A stretch of DNA of 64,000 nucleotides, taken from the NCBI GenBank assembly GCA_028554795.2, contig CM068826.1:99469846-99533845 (forward strand), given 5' to 3'. This DNA is from Sinohyriopsis cumingii (taxonomy: Eukaryota; Mollusca; Bivalvia; Unionida; Unionidae). The notes below the pieces were generated by a model. It was not told where the DNA came from and did not search any database. It saw only the letters and a program-made list of their open reading frames with translations. This document shows positions 1 through 12,329 of this stretch, piece by piece. The position numbers were made by a program, and so were the translations under genes. How positions within the stretch are numbered: position 1 is the stretch's first letter; each line of letters begins with the position of its first letter.

Positions 1-11
1 CAAACTTACTG

Positions 12-532
12 CTAACATATCATATATTCTATTTATCGATTTTTTTGTAAGGGAGATAATGAGATGTTGGTGCTTGGAGCAAGACGATGGTTAGTGTATC
101 CGGGGATCGAATTCATTAATTTAATTTACAAATACAAACCTAACCAAGACATGTGGACATAGAGGCATTTGAAGGAGGGCAAGTACACCATACACAACTG
201 TCTAAATGTGATCTAATTTTAAAACTTTTGTGAATCTTTTAATTTAGCTCTCTCAGTATTTTGTAATCAAAATTTTGGTTTATATTACTTTCATCATGAA
301 ACTTTACGAGAATTAATCCTATATCAATACTAAATCATTGTTGAATAATATCCTGTGTAAATTACACTTGTATTTTCCTCTAAACAGTCCCCATATTTTC
401 GGTACCTAGGAATCTGCACCTCGTTACGGGAAATGCCTTTGCCACAACAACTAAATATTTTTTCTTAAACGATTTTTGTTCTGGTTTGTTTAGTGACCTA
501 GTTTTTAAAATAGGATCGGAAATTTTCTCAAC

Positions 533-625
<93 letters not shown>

Positions 626-757
626 ATGTTTTAAAGTCGTTTATTATATATATGCAATACTTATCTAATGACTTTGAAACATTATGTTACATTTTAATGT
701 ATAACATTATTCTACGAGCCTCCCATGAAACATGAGGTGTTTATTACGAAATGTTTA
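12..757. repeat. Long direct repeat, copy 1 (partner 38345-39140)
   Basis: The block is closely similar, in the same orientation, to 38345-39140. Shared runs include 'gcttggagcaagacgatggt' and 'gaggcatttgaaggagggca'. Both copies carry a (TA)n array at the same internal position, and similarity fades after 'acgaaatgtttagta' near 757 and 39140. The left boundary may lie outside the window. No coding signal is seen. It may be a segmental duplication or an unnamed dispersed element; no terminal repeats were recognised. Confidence 0.85.
538..622. repeat. (TA)n microsatellite
   Basis: Uninterrupted TA dinucleotides inside the long repeat block; the partner block has its own array at 38898-38978. 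Confidence 0.95.
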
Positions 758-1664
758 GTACTTCTAATATGAATATATAGTGTAAGAACAAATTTATGAG
801 CTCTGGTACTACTATTATTTAAGTGATGATGCTACTGAAGTGATAAGTAGCTACATTTGAGACAGGCATACAGATTAGCGTAAAACGCATTTACTTTCAG
901 TTTAGGAGTCCCTGAAAGGAGAGAAAGCCACCGTAACAGCAATATAAAATTACAACGTTTCGTGTTGCTTGTGGAAATAATTTAAATAATGTAATACAGC
1001 TTACAAATCCATGAATCCTTTCGAACATATCTTTTCTCTTCACTTATCTCACATATCCATAAACCATTCTATAACCAGGGTTTGTAGTTTAATCGTTTAT
1101 ATAGTTTGTGAAGTCTAATCTGCCGTTTTGGTTTCACTATCTCATCCACTAGCACATTCTGTATGATATTGGAGTCACACCAACATAATTAAAGCATCCT
1201 AAGCACGGGCTAAGAAGTTAAGAATCAACTTAATATTCTTGTACTAGCTCAAAGTAAATGCATTACATTTGACAGCCTGATCTAAAAATGATTTCATCTC
1301 CTTTAATCAAAACATGTATTCCTACATTTCAGTGAGAACATTGTCCATGTTTTCTTTTCTGTCATTGTTTTGATGATTGTATGTAGCTTATTCCAGTATC
1401 ATATTGTCCCTTTGAAGAAACAAAAATGAGATGTTATTGTTTAATGGACTAACGAATAAGGTAGATGTTATTTCGGATGGGATACAAATGTTTACATTCT
1501 GAATGATTTTGGTTCAGTTTTGTACAGAAGACAAGTAAGCACGAATATCAGTATTTGTATCCTCCGGTCATATACCAGAGCAAGTAACTTTTAGAATGTT
1601 CTAGCACTGGTCAGTCTGTTCACGATTACGTTTCCGAACATCATTAATTCTACTTCTCCAAGAT

Positions 1665-1685
1665 ATAATAATAATAATAATGATG

Positions 1686-1729
<44 letters not shown>
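1665..1729 (-). repeat. (ATT)n 3' tail of LINE copy 1
   Basis: An (AAT)n run on the plus strand directly follows the GCGCT-containing 3' end of the reverse-strand LINE. The second LINE copy has the same kind of tail at 27985-28040, so this is the element's own 3' repeat, not an independent microsatellite. Confidence 0.85.
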
Positions 1730-1731
<2 letters not shown>

Positions 1732-2639
1732 CAGCGCATAATCTTTACACGCTCCAAGCGCTTTACAACATAACCTATCAGATAAAAAACATATATAATG
1801 CAATGATTACAAAAACAAACACCACGAAATTAAAAAAAGTAAAAAACATGCTGAAAATATTTAAGGTAGGAAACATTATTAGGTCTTTAAGTTTGTTCTT
1901 GCAGTCGAAATAATTGAGTTTTGAGAGCACTCTTTAATAGGATCACTGTGTCTTTGTGTCTAAATTCAGTGGGCAATTCATTCCGCGTTGCTGGTCTCTA
2001 GTATGAAAAAGAACGCTGTCCATATTACTTCGTTTTCGAAGTGGGAATATTGAGTATACGATTGTCAAAAAAGAGCGTAAGTATCTTCCTGGTGTGTACA
2101 CATGGGTGAGGTCGGATAGGTATGTTGGACCAGAGTCCGTCAGTGAAACGTAGGACAGAGAACAAATTTTGTGTTTGATTCTGGATCGAATGGATAGCCA
2201 GTGTAGGGTACAGAGCAGCGGGAAGGTGAGTTGAGGTCGTGGTAATCTAAGTATGATCGGAGCAGTTGTGGTTTGAACTTTTTGAAGTTTCTGGAGTAGA
2301 TATAGAGATGAACCAGATAAAATTGAGTTACAATAAACCAGTACTGAAAGTACTAATGAACACACAGGCAAGTGATTTAGTGGCATCAGCTGAAAAATAT
2401 TTGCGAATGGAGTTGATTCGTCTCAGCTCATAATATGCAGCCTTCCATATGTTCATGACATGTTGGTGATATGCGAGAATACTGTCCAGAGTAACAACTA
2501 GGTTTCGTACTGATTGTGTGAATTTAATGTTGGTGTTCCTGTTATGTATTGTTTGAGGTAAAGGATGTGAATGAGAAAGTCTTTGTGTCGTGATCAGAAT
2601 GGCATGTCATCCATGATTTCACATCAGAAATGCACCTCT

Positions 2640-3014
2640 CTACACCTTGGATGGTAGCATCAACTTCAGTTTGGTGGCTAGTTTGTACATTTGGGTGTCA
2701 TCAGCGTACAATTGGTGAGACATTGGATGTTGATCTATGTCACTTGAGATCGGCTGAGCGTATAGAATGAAGAGAACAGGTCCCAGAACAGACCCATGTG
2801 GAACACCACAACATAGATCAACTGGGCTGGAGTGTATTCCATTTGCAAACACAATTTGTGTCATGTTGACCAAGAAGGACTTGAACCAAATTAAGGCTGT
2901 ATCATGAATGCCAAATACATCCTGGAAACGGTGAAGTAATATAACATGGTCTATTGTGTCAAATGCTGCAAACAAATCAAGGAGGGTGAAGATTGTAATC
3001 TTTCCGCTATCCAA
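2640..3014 (-). pseudogene. LINE reverse transcriptase fragment
   Basis: A 124-codon open stretch with LLDLFAAFDTIDH near residue 11, GVPHGSVLGPVLF near residue 69 and YADDT near residue 102. YADD holds the two catalytic aspartates and the first block holds the third. A functional element would need a long continuous frame on both sides, which is absent. Confidence 0.9.
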
Positions 3015-4035
3015 AGCAATAAGAATGTCATTAACTACTTTTATAAGAGTAGTTTCAGTACAGTAGCAAAGGAGATATGCAGACTGTACATTGCTAAAAA
3101 GACTGTTTGAATTCAGATGAGATACAAGCTTGAATATAACAACTTTTTCTAAGATTTTTGAAATGAATAGGAGTTTAGAAACTGGGCGTTACTTTTTTTT
3201 AAATCGTTATAGTCTTGTGCTGGTTTCTTCACCAGTGGCTTTACATTGGCAGTCTTGAAAAGTGATGGGAGTTCCCCTGATGAGAGAGAGGTGTTAATAA
3301 CATCAGTTTGTGCAGGTAATACTGGCTATAAGCACTCAAGCAGCAAACAGTGATGTTGCAATTGAATCAAGTTCACATGACTTTGGTGCACACTTCATCA
3401 GCATTGTACGTACGAACTCCATTGAAACAGGTTCACATGCTACTAATGGTTGCCGCTCAAATTCTGTATCCCAGCTGTATGGTGACGACGAGTCAATTTA
3501 AATTGTGGTGACAAGCTTATATCTAATGGTTTGTACTTTGTCGCGGACGAAATATGCAAAGATGTACGGAAGGTCGACTGGAGAGAATGTAGATGGAAGT
3601 GGTGTAGATTGTTAATAATCTCGAAGAGCTCTTTGCAGCTGAAACTTTCCATGAACTTAGTAGTGTAGATGGCTGATTTCGCTGCATGGACTATATTTGT
3701 GACATTCTTCTTAGCAGCTTCATAGATTTGCTTATGAATAGAGAGTCTGGTAGAAAGCCAAAGCTTCTCAGCTTTAGGGCGGTCTCTTTTATCAGTGCGA
3801 AGCTGGTCCGTAACACTGCTATACCATGGATAACACTTTTGAATTGATACTCTGCACTTGGTAGCAGGAGCATGTTTGTCGAGCAATCAACGCAGGCAGT
3901 TATCGAGTTCTTCTGCTGTAGGAGGTAATCAAGTTGTTAGGGTTGCTTGGATGTCATGCATTAGTTTGGTTCTATTTATCATACGGAGGTTTCTCATAGC
4001 AGTAGATAAAGGTGGAGGGTTGTGATTGTTAGTGT

Positions 4036-4278
4036 TATTGGAGGGTTTAACGCCATTTTTCAGCACACGATAGGCTATACATGGCGGCCAGTATAAATGG
4101 TGGAGGAAGAACCCGGGAAACCCGAAAAGAACCAGCGACCCACCAGAATCTACTGGCAAGCTTTCTCACATACACACATTGGCCGAACCGGAGACTCGAA
4201 CCCACACAGACAGAGTTGAGGTAGCAATGATCCGTAACGGAGAGCACTTTAGATCACTTGGCCACTCGGGGCCCCCAA
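4036..4278 (-). mobile_element. tRNA-derived SINE, copy 1, nested in LINE
   Basis: On the minus strand it starts GGGGCCCCGAGTGG, has a B-box-like GGTTCGAGTCTCC, a body with 'GGGTTTCCCGGGTTCTTCC', and ends at 'AAAAATGGCGTTAAACCC'. It matches the copies at 50541-50794 and 58177-58412. It lies in LINE copy 1 where LINE copy 2 has no insert. The flanking GGTGGAGGGTT (left) and GGGGGCGGGTT (right) may be a worn target-site duplication. Confidence 0.88.
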
Positions 4279-4523
4279 GGGGGCGGGTTAGGGACTGATA
4301 CGTCAGGGTGGCATATGATGTAGAGGCGATCTGATGCAAGTTCATGGGATACTAAGGAGGACCGTATAATGTTATCATCAGGTCTATGAAGAATCCAGTT
4401 TAAAATGTGACCATGTTTATGGGTGGGTTGGTTAACTGACTGTTTGAGGTTGAAAACATTAATGGAACCTAGGAGTTTTGATGTGTTTAGGTTTCTGGGA
4501 CAGTCAAAGTGAAAGTTGAAATC

Positions 4524-4986
4524 TCAAGAATACTCAGGTTGCCACCTATCGAATATCCATAATCCAGGAGATTCGGAAATTGCTCCAGCTTGTTTTTTTC
4601 CACTAGGAGGAAGGCGGTATAGCCAGAACAATTGGACTGACCGTTGTTCCAGTGTGAGTGTGGTTTGGACTAGTTCAAATGATGCGTGGTCGAAATTGAA
4701 TGTTGTGGTGTGGTTAAGACGTTTGATCATTGAGTTCTTTGTGATGACAGCAATTCCACATCCGCGAGAGTTACGGGGGAAACGACTTGATGGAGTAACC
4801 AGTGGATGTTAGGTCCGCGCACTTGGGTTTATCGCCTGATGTTTTTAGCCATGTTTCTATCAGGAAAAATTCGTCGATATTCTGGTCGTTGATCAAATTA
4901 ACTATTTCTGTGCGTTTTTCAGGTGGTCCTACTGATTGGGCATTAAATAATGCAAAATGCATAGGCATCTCTTGCATAGTTGACAC
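4524..4986 (-). pseudogene. LINE apurinic-type endonuclease fragments
   Basis: Two short frames: 4986-4771 begins with FALFNAQSVG..KRTEIVN and contains LIETWL, the typical N-terminal blocks of CR1/L2 endonucleases (N for metal binding, E in the ETW motif). 4730-4524 contains HASFELV and LFWLYRLPPSGK, matching the later 'YRPP' block. The frame change between them shows decay. Confidence 0.8.
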
Positions 4987-5029
4987 AAAGGTTTACGAAT
5001 TAATAGGGATTTGAATTAGGTTATCTTAA

Positions 5030-6780
5030 TTAATGGTTGAATTGTTAAATTGTTGAGTCAGAAAGGGCATAAGGGAGATAACTGGAATTCTTCTTCCTGT
5101 TCTAAGATCAAAGACTAAGTTGCATATACTGAAATAAAGAAAGAGTTTCCACATAACAACTTGACTTGTCTACGTGGTTTCATTAATAAGCTTTGTAAAT
5201 CACGTACGCGTGAGATAAAAGAGACATATATTAATAATTGGTAACAAGATTGAAAGTTACGGTCACAGACATTCCAAGATAATGTTTCACAAACGTCTTG
5301 ATTTCGTTATTGCGTATTCATCGGATATGTTGGAAGCTTTGCATCTGAAATGATACCATCTGAAGCAGACAGAAAACTGACCTCCAGAAAAGTATGTAAG
5401 TTTTAGACAATATCTCTCTCCTAAAAATCACCAATTAGTTGCATTTGAGACAAGGACGATAACAATTGATGTAGGAGTTATGGTGTAAAAGGACTAGGTC
5501 GGAGTAACCCAATAGGTAATTTATTTGCTATAAAATAATACTGGTCCTATGCGACAAACCATGACCTAACGTAGTATAAAGATAGCACTTTAGACAGGAA
5601 AGGCATCACCTACTGATTCTGGAGCCCTTAGGTACAATGTTAATGTGAAATGAATTGAATGGTGTCCCCAGATTATATAGACTTATGTGGATATTTTCTG
5701 GTACAGTAGTTTGATAACTTAAATTTAATATAAGGTAGTAATCGCTGCCTTCGGAATAAAATTATCTTGTGTCTGACTGATGATAGAGGGTTTTACACCA
5801 GGATAATAACTGTATTTACTATATGGCTGGGAAAGAAACCAAAACGAATGGAGTATTGAGCAATGTTGATACCAACAATTTATAATATTTAACACTAGAT
5901 ACATCTGAGACAGTTCGAGGTACACTTGAATTCGTATTGGTGGATAAGCGATGCCTTGATCCCATCTCACACATTTTGTTTCAGAGATGATATCAGTAGT
6001 ACCAGATGACATTTTCAGAGACTTTACTTTTTTAATGGGTGTTGTCCGGATGTGTACCTAACACCTCAGCATTGTATCAAATAATTAATATACTTGAACA
6101 AAGTAGAATACTGGTGTTTGGAACGTATATGGTCGTCTGAGATAATTCAATGATATGGAGCACATTTAGAGAACGACGGCTTCTCAGCCATAATCCATCA
6201 AAACGTGTAAAATAAATGTCATTGCTATAACTTTTATAAATGCTGGTGCACCTCAATGCTTTGTCAGAAGCCAACGTAACCTTAGTACGTCCAGGTTTTA
6301 ATGGTCAGGCAATAAAAGCATTTATGCTCTCATCTTAAAGATTTTAGAAATGATCGCGCACTGTAATGGAACTAACTGTGCAAATTTAGTAGAAAATCTG
6401 TGTGAATAAAATGTATATAATGTGCTAATGGTGCATTTATGGAGGTAAGATGTACATACATTTTTATAATAAAACAATCTTTGAAATCTCTTAATAATAT
6501 ATGTAGTCTGTGCCTTTTATGGGAGTGATAAGAACTGTATTATCAAAATTCGTCTTGGCATTCAAAAGGATGCATTACAGCTGAAAGGTTCACGTTACGT
6601 AAACGTCTCGTCTTTTGTAATACTGGTATGAAGTATATTTATATCATATTGGGATGAGACCGATTTCTATGGATACTTTTTTAAAATCTGATGTTTTGTA
6701 GATGGAGACCTAAAAGATGGCTCGTGTCATCTTAACGCTTCAAGATAAGTGCAATAAAATATACATTGTGGTTTTCTGTT
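5030..6780. other. No supported gene
   Basis: Two minus-strand open stretches (5725-6012, 6077-6274) read somewhat like protein but have no recognisable domain, splice context or homologue here. Nothing else is seen. Confidence 0.5.
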
Positions 6781-6782
6781 AG

Positions 6783-6988
6783 CTCTTGTGCCGTGCCCCA
6801 CGAAGGTCTCTGTCAGAATACTTCCCAGGGGTCACATGTCCATTACTTACACGAATAACGAGGCTCCTTCTTGGGTCACTACTTGGAAACCTTTTCTTGA
6901 AGAAAATGTACTTTCAGTTGTGTTCTTGTGTAATTTTGAACAAAACATTTCCAGCATTACTCTCCTTGGAATGTGTACCAAAAACTAG
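6783..6988 (+). pseudogene. Terminal-exon-like fragment, possible distant member of the secreted cysteine-rich family
   Basis: A good acceptor (pyrimidine-rich, TTTTCTGTTAG) precedes a 206-nt open stretch that starts two bases before a codon boundary, the same entry phase as the last exon of gene C, and runs to TAG. The translation has VPCPTKVSVRILPRGHMS and APSWVTTWKPF. The segment SVRILPRGHMS resembles SIDIVPGQRIS in the exon at 29209-29310, and the following PF..VVFLCNFEQ resembles PFQGYSAAFIVCFTEN at 30779-30957. The DNA also matches 35578-35733 in part. No upstream exons were found, so it is either a gene fragment or the 3' end of a gene I cannot complete. Confidence 0.4.
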
Positions 6989-6989
6989 T

Positions 6990-8620
6990 CTATTGGCTGC
7001 ATGATGTTTTGTAAATTGTATAAAAACTGGAGGACGTGGTGTGTTCGGATAGAGAAATAGTGTTGCATGCCACACTCTTTCATTTCTGGAGGTTAGGGTT
7101 AAGGCAAAAACACTTCTCGTTTCATGTTAAATTATGCTTCGAATGCTGATGTATTTTCATATCCATCTCAAATCGGGAAAAAATAATTTAGCGCTCTATC
7201 TGACTAAATGTTTATTAATTTGCTTTGTCAAATAGATAAATGTGAGAAAGCTGGAGACATTTCATGAAACTCTGCACATGAATATACAAAGACCCGACAG
7301 TGTGTCGGGTACCATTTAGAAGTCTGAATATCACTAAGTTAAGATCAGGGCAAGGAAAAGCAAGCTCTAATTTTGTAACTTGGTATACTTTCTGAATCAT
7401 AACGTTTGAAAAACGAAAAATACTTTTAAAAAATCTGACCCAGGTACAGCAACATTAATTAATTAGAATTAATTAGAGATACCCAGCCATATTTTTGTTA
7501 AAAGTTTAAAATCACAGCTAGGGAAAGCATAGATCCTCGACCTCCGCCCATGGGCTGGTATATTATTTTGGGACCAATGAAGTTATTTTCATCCAACATT
7601 TCGCTGCTGTGCACATTACCTTATGACAGTCTTAAAGCTGTAACGTTTTAAACGTAATATAATGTGACGACATTTTATCTAGTTCCACAAAGTTTGGGTG
7701 CCTTGAGAATGTTTATCCTAGTCACCTCAGTTGTGGTATAATTTGCTTCAATTTTGTGTTCATTCAAATGTAGCGGCATGTAGTTTGTAAGGTAATAAAG
7801 GGAAGGATATGAAGTCGTGTTGCTTTTCTAAGGATAACGTTCTGAAAACGAGTTATTCATAATTCAAACATGTCACACATTTCGGTTCCAAATAACTTTC
7901 ACATGAATATAATCACTGAAGTAACACAGTTTTATAAGAGTTTCACATTTGCTGTTGATGGAGAACTAGGATCAATCTGTTAAGGAATCAACCATTGACG
8001 ATTTTATTCAGAGATCAGAGAGATACAGATATGTCGCTGTAAACAGCGCGTTATACAAGGAATCGTGAATCCATGACTATGACCTCAGCTGGGTAGGTTA
8101 AGTGATTTGTATGAGAATATTTTTTTGTTGCCGATATAAACCATCCGTACGTTAGTCGATGCAGTAAACATCGTTGAAGAATTATTTACTATTCCACGAA
8201 AAATATGTATCTTCGTTATTTTACCAGTGTATAATGGCTGGCAGATCTCCATCGCTTAAATGATACATGTATGATAAATAGTAACAGCTCTCAAATCGCC
8301 GATAATTATTTCTAGAGAATCAGCATCGGCTAAAATATGATCAGGACAAGCTGAGCAGTGATAGTGACTATCGTTTCTTTCGTTGAGAAGTTCTCTATTT
8401 TTCAAGTGTTATTTACCATGTGTTTTCCTTACTGCACTTATCAAATTTTGAGTTTCCTTCAATCCTTACAATTACACGTAGTTATGTATTTACCACGCAT
8501 ATCTTCTCGAACATTACATTGCTCTGGTAACATCATTTTTTACTTTATTGCATATCCAAATAACTGCAACCGTATATTTCATTACTTCTTTATTGTGTAA
8601 TGAGGTCAAATAACTGGCTG
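6990..8620. other. No supported gene
   Basis: A+T-rich sequence with no feature I can support. Confidence 0.6.
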
Positions 8621-8908
8621 TTAATGCTGGTTTTCATTGTTCCTCAAAGATTTCTGCAATATCTTTAATTTCATGACGAGTTTCATTAATTGAAGAAAGA
8701 GCATCATTGCTTGTTTGAAGTGCTGGAAGAGTACATTGCGTTTGCGCAGTTGTGATAGCGATTTCTTAAGCTCGAAACCAGCAGCAAGATTACTCAAGTT
8801 CTTGCAATTGTTGTTTAACGGTATGCCTAAGAGGTAAATATCGCCTTGATGGGTGGTTTCCCAAACAGTTGTTTCGTACGTCACTGCACAGGTAGTTTTA
8901 TCCATCAT
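8621..8908 (-). pseudogene. Unrecognised coding-like stretch with two competing frames
   Basis: One minus-strand frame is open for 95 codons and starts MMDKTTCAVTYETTVWETT. Over the second half a different frame reads more like real protein (SSINETRHEIKDIAEIFEE), with heptad-like spacing suggesting a coiled coil. A single-base indel near the middle would explain this. No family is recognised; a decayed mobile-element gene is possible, as is chance. Confidence 0.3.
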
Positions 8909-9329
8909 TGCTTATTTATATCCAATTTAATTTACAAAACCACAATGACAAAATGTAAATTTAGACCCACTGGCTACGTTGCTTCAGCTTAAAAATCCTA
9001 ACTATTGACTTATTTATAAAGGGAAAGAATCGTGTTCAGGATGATGTTTATCAATGGTATTTGATTAAAATTGTAGACACACTTGCCATTTTAAGCTACT
9101 GTATATATAGTTGTAAGGCGTACGTACATATATGTATTAAGTATATCCCTTCCCAAGCAAATTAAATGTCTAGTGAGTATTAGCACCAATCAATAATTCG
9201 TCAATTTAACTTTTAGTTTATATATGCAACACGAGTTAAACTCGATTGCAATCTTAATGTAGAAAAATATATAAATATTTTCCTTTCTTAGCGTGGTTTT
9301 GAAATTTCAATGTCTCCTCTTAATGTTTA

Positions 9330-9385
9330 CTGTATTACAACGCTCTAACCACTTAAGCCATGACACCTGGTATATATAGGTAAGT
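9330..9385 (-). mobile_element. tRNA-like SINE head remnant
   Basis: The reverse strand contains TGGCTTAAGTGGTTAGAGCG, close to a tRNA A-box region, followed about 50 bp on by a worn B-box-like stretch. It is too degenerate to be a tRNA gene and differs from the SINE family found elsewhere in the window. Confidence 0.4.
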
Positions 9386-9764
9386 AAGCGTTTATATATA
9401 TAAGGTTAACCACGTTATTGAAATGTGATTATGATAGCTTGTCCATGAGAAACATGTAGTATTTTGCACGACCCCCAAGCCGTATAACATGGATTTATTG
9501 TTTTATTTATGAGAACTAAGACTGACCAAGGACAGTTCCCATTTAACAATGTAGATTCCTCCTTGTGATTTAAGACACACAGAATCCAACAATCTTAAAT
9601 CTAACATGTAATTGTATTTACATCATACAGAATGGAAGGTACGACATGGAATTTCCATTTAGCAATCGATAACATAGCAGCGATGCTCCGAGAAGGTGAT
9701 AACATGATTAAACAATAGCGCACACTTGATATTTTGGAATGTTGTCTGTATTTTCCTTTGACCC

Positions 9765-9920
9765 TCTAAGAAAAGCAGCAAGGGATAATATCATTATTTT
9801 CCTTCGGGGCGTGGCCTCGGTGCGAAAACTGACACTGATGCCGCGAAGACATGGTTTGACGGCCATACATGTTGCTACCAGAAAGCTGAAATCAAGATTA
9901 GAACACTGTTTAAGATAACA
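9765..9920 (+). pseudogene. Possible ankyrin-repeat-like fragment
   Basis: The plus frame reads RHGLTAIHVATRKLKSR, similar to the ankyrin core 'G.TALH.A...G', in a locally more G+C-rich patch. The antisense frame (9941-9708) is also open. Only one repeat-like unit is visible and there are no flanking exons. Chance is a real alternative. Confidence 0.2.
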
Positions 9921-10429
9921 ACTTGGACATATGAACAACATAAAAATAAGATCGGAAGTGCTTCTACAAATTTCTTTTCAGATGTCTGGGAAATTAATTT
10001 TATACATGAAGATTTGAAAAACTGTTTTCTATTTTACCAATCTGTGTATTATATAGCGGCTGGAATCTTTGATGCAGTCACAAAGAAATATCAAAGCTTG
10101 CACGACGCTCATACATGTTTTTATGTCAAGTAGACGTTGTCTTATATGAACGTTTGTTACAGTTACTCATCTTGAATAACTAACTGTACATGATCGATTT
10201 TTAAAACAGATTCACAGTAAAACTTGTTTGGACAAATATATTGATTCTCAAGTTGTAAAAGTCAGAAAGACGTACAAATCTAGCAAGAAGTTTATTTCTC
10301 ACTTAATATGCAACCTAATCTTATGTAAGTATTTAACATTACAACAATACACTTTAAATAAGTGCTTTAAACGTACATATTGACTTTTTAAATTGTTAAT
10401 TATATGGTCCTTGAGTCTGGTATTTTACC

Positions 10430-10546
10430 TATAAGTAGTAAATGTAGGTAGTGACTGGACATATATGATATGCATGTATTTGATGCGTGTAACGGACTAC
10501 ATTTCAGTGTTCCTAACAACTGTCAGGACAATTGTACATATATATT
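10430..10546 (-). promoter_or_regulatory. Weak promoter and first-exon-like remnant
   Basis: On the minus strand a TATA-like AAATATATATGT lies about 115 bp before ACTACTTATAG|GTAAAA. The flanking sequence can be aligned with the first exons of genes B and C and with 57377-57490. No matching coding exons were found to its left, so this may only be a duplicated promoter scrap. Confidence 0.25.
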
Positions 10547-11845
10547 TCCCATGCACGCAGACATCGATCTGTAATTCTGATTACTGCTTTAGTATATCAA
10601 CGGCAAATATATCAAAATGAATGAAAAGAGATACAAAAGAATGGGCACCCCTATTAGTAGCTTACTGCTTTCACAAATTAAACTAAACATAAAAGTAAGT
10701 ATTAATTGATACGGAAATGCTTTGATTTCATGATAATATGAACATTAACACTAATAAAGATTTGTATATATTCTTTCGAACTAATAAGTCGAATTAAATT
10801 TGTCTGTCCTAGAATTAAAGATCAACTGTACATTAATATTCCATAAATACAAACACTTTTAACAGCAAGATTTGGAAAGAATCAAATGAGAAAAGAAATT
10901 TGTACTATTGCTTTATCTTCACATATTTTTTATGGATAATGAATCATGTGAGTAGACAAGACGATATTGCATTACATTCTTAAACTTCCCAACTTATTTT
11001 GAAATATATTTCGCAAAATGTCAAGATTAAAAACGAAATGATATGATATAGCTAAAGCATTTATGAAACAATAATCACAAAACTACAAGGAATTGAGACA
11101 TTCGAAATTAGAGGTAAAGTGTGTTCCCTTTCCTAATATTAAACTAAGTCAGTTATATTTGCATCGCAGTCTACAGTATACATTACTTTTTTATGGTACC
11201 TGCCCTAATCCCCAACAATTGCTGCTATATTTGGACTTTAATGTAAGTACATTCTAAATGCCTTATAGCAATCTCAGTTAAAATCCTGAGGCTTGTCATA
11301 TATTCTGCTTGAATATACTAAACATAAAATGGAATATTTTCTAAATCCCAATCTGGTGAATAATCTATAAAAATCCGAGCCCCTAAACATCTATCAATTG
11401 AGGTTTATGTAATAAAAGGGGTAGTAATATAGAATGAAAAGGAACTCATTTATTATTCTATAACTGTCCTTTAGTTTCAAATTATAAATGATATCATCTG
11501 GTCCAGTTAACTGGAGTTACAAAGCTATTAGTGTGTTGATGTGTTGCAGAAGGACAACTACATATAAATTACATCCCTGCGTCTAAACCTGCACTTCAAT
11601 GTTTTAGGAAATGGCACGCAAAGTAACATAGGTGGTGTTTTATAGAATTTAGAACCAATAATTTGTTTGAAGACATGAATTATTAGTACCAACGACAGTA
11701 AGGGTGTTTTTCTTCAGGCTGTTTAAACATAATTATCTTAAAACGTTCTTAACTTATATTTTCTTTAAGTTGTTCTCTCATATTTAGAGTGTGTTATTTG
11801 AAATTTCAATTTCGCCTAAATGTCTTTGATCAATATACTTTCGAA

Positions 11846-11963
<118 letters not shown>

Positions 11964-12329
11964 GCGATATATCGATATCGCTATACCTCCTACTTTGTAG
12001 AACATCGCGAGCTGATCTAGGCAGTGGAGGAAAACCTAGTTTAGCTTATTGAACTCTAAATTTCTATAACAAAAATCATAAGCATGCTGTTTGCCATGCT
12101 TCAGATGCATTCATACCCAAAGCACATCTGGCAGTTTGGTGAGGATTTTTTGCACTTTTCCCCATAAAAGGTAACTTAAATGACAATCCAGTTGGCAGAA
12201 ATTGCTAACTTTATAAATCAGAAGGCAGTGGAGGACGAAACGACGCTAAAATGAAAAGTCATTAAGCAGACACTGCTCTTGTGATGATTCGGAGATGATT
12301 TTGTTTATAATTTCAGTAGAAATTGTAAG

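Larger units (their letters stand above)
1665..4990 (-). mobile_element. CR1/L2-type non-LTR retrotransposon (LINE), copy 1, decayed, with nested SINE
   Basis: Read on the minus strand the order is endonuclease fragments (4986-4771, 4730-4524), reverse transcriptase (3014-2640), RT C-terminal region (2386-1943) and a short 3' UTR ending in (ATT)n. The RT piece has LLDLFAAFDTIDH (motif A region), GVPHGSVLGP and YADDT. The C-terminal piece has the LHWLSIRSRI-type motif usual in CR1/L2/Rex elements. The frame is broken several times, so it is dead. A 240-bp SINE interrupts it at about 4036-4278; the second copy at 25638-28041 shows the uninterrupted arrangement there. The GCGCT-type hairpin before the (ATT)n tail also fits this group. 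Confidence 0.9.

Noticed and set aside
3310-3501. Plus-strand frame 3310-3501 and other plus frames over 1.9-5.0 kb
   Set aside because: Shadows of the reverse-strand LINE.
4186-4275. tRNA gene on the minus strand
   Set aside because: The A- and B-box-like parts belong to the SINE head, recur in the other copies, and do not fold to a complete tRNA with paired acceptor ends by eye.
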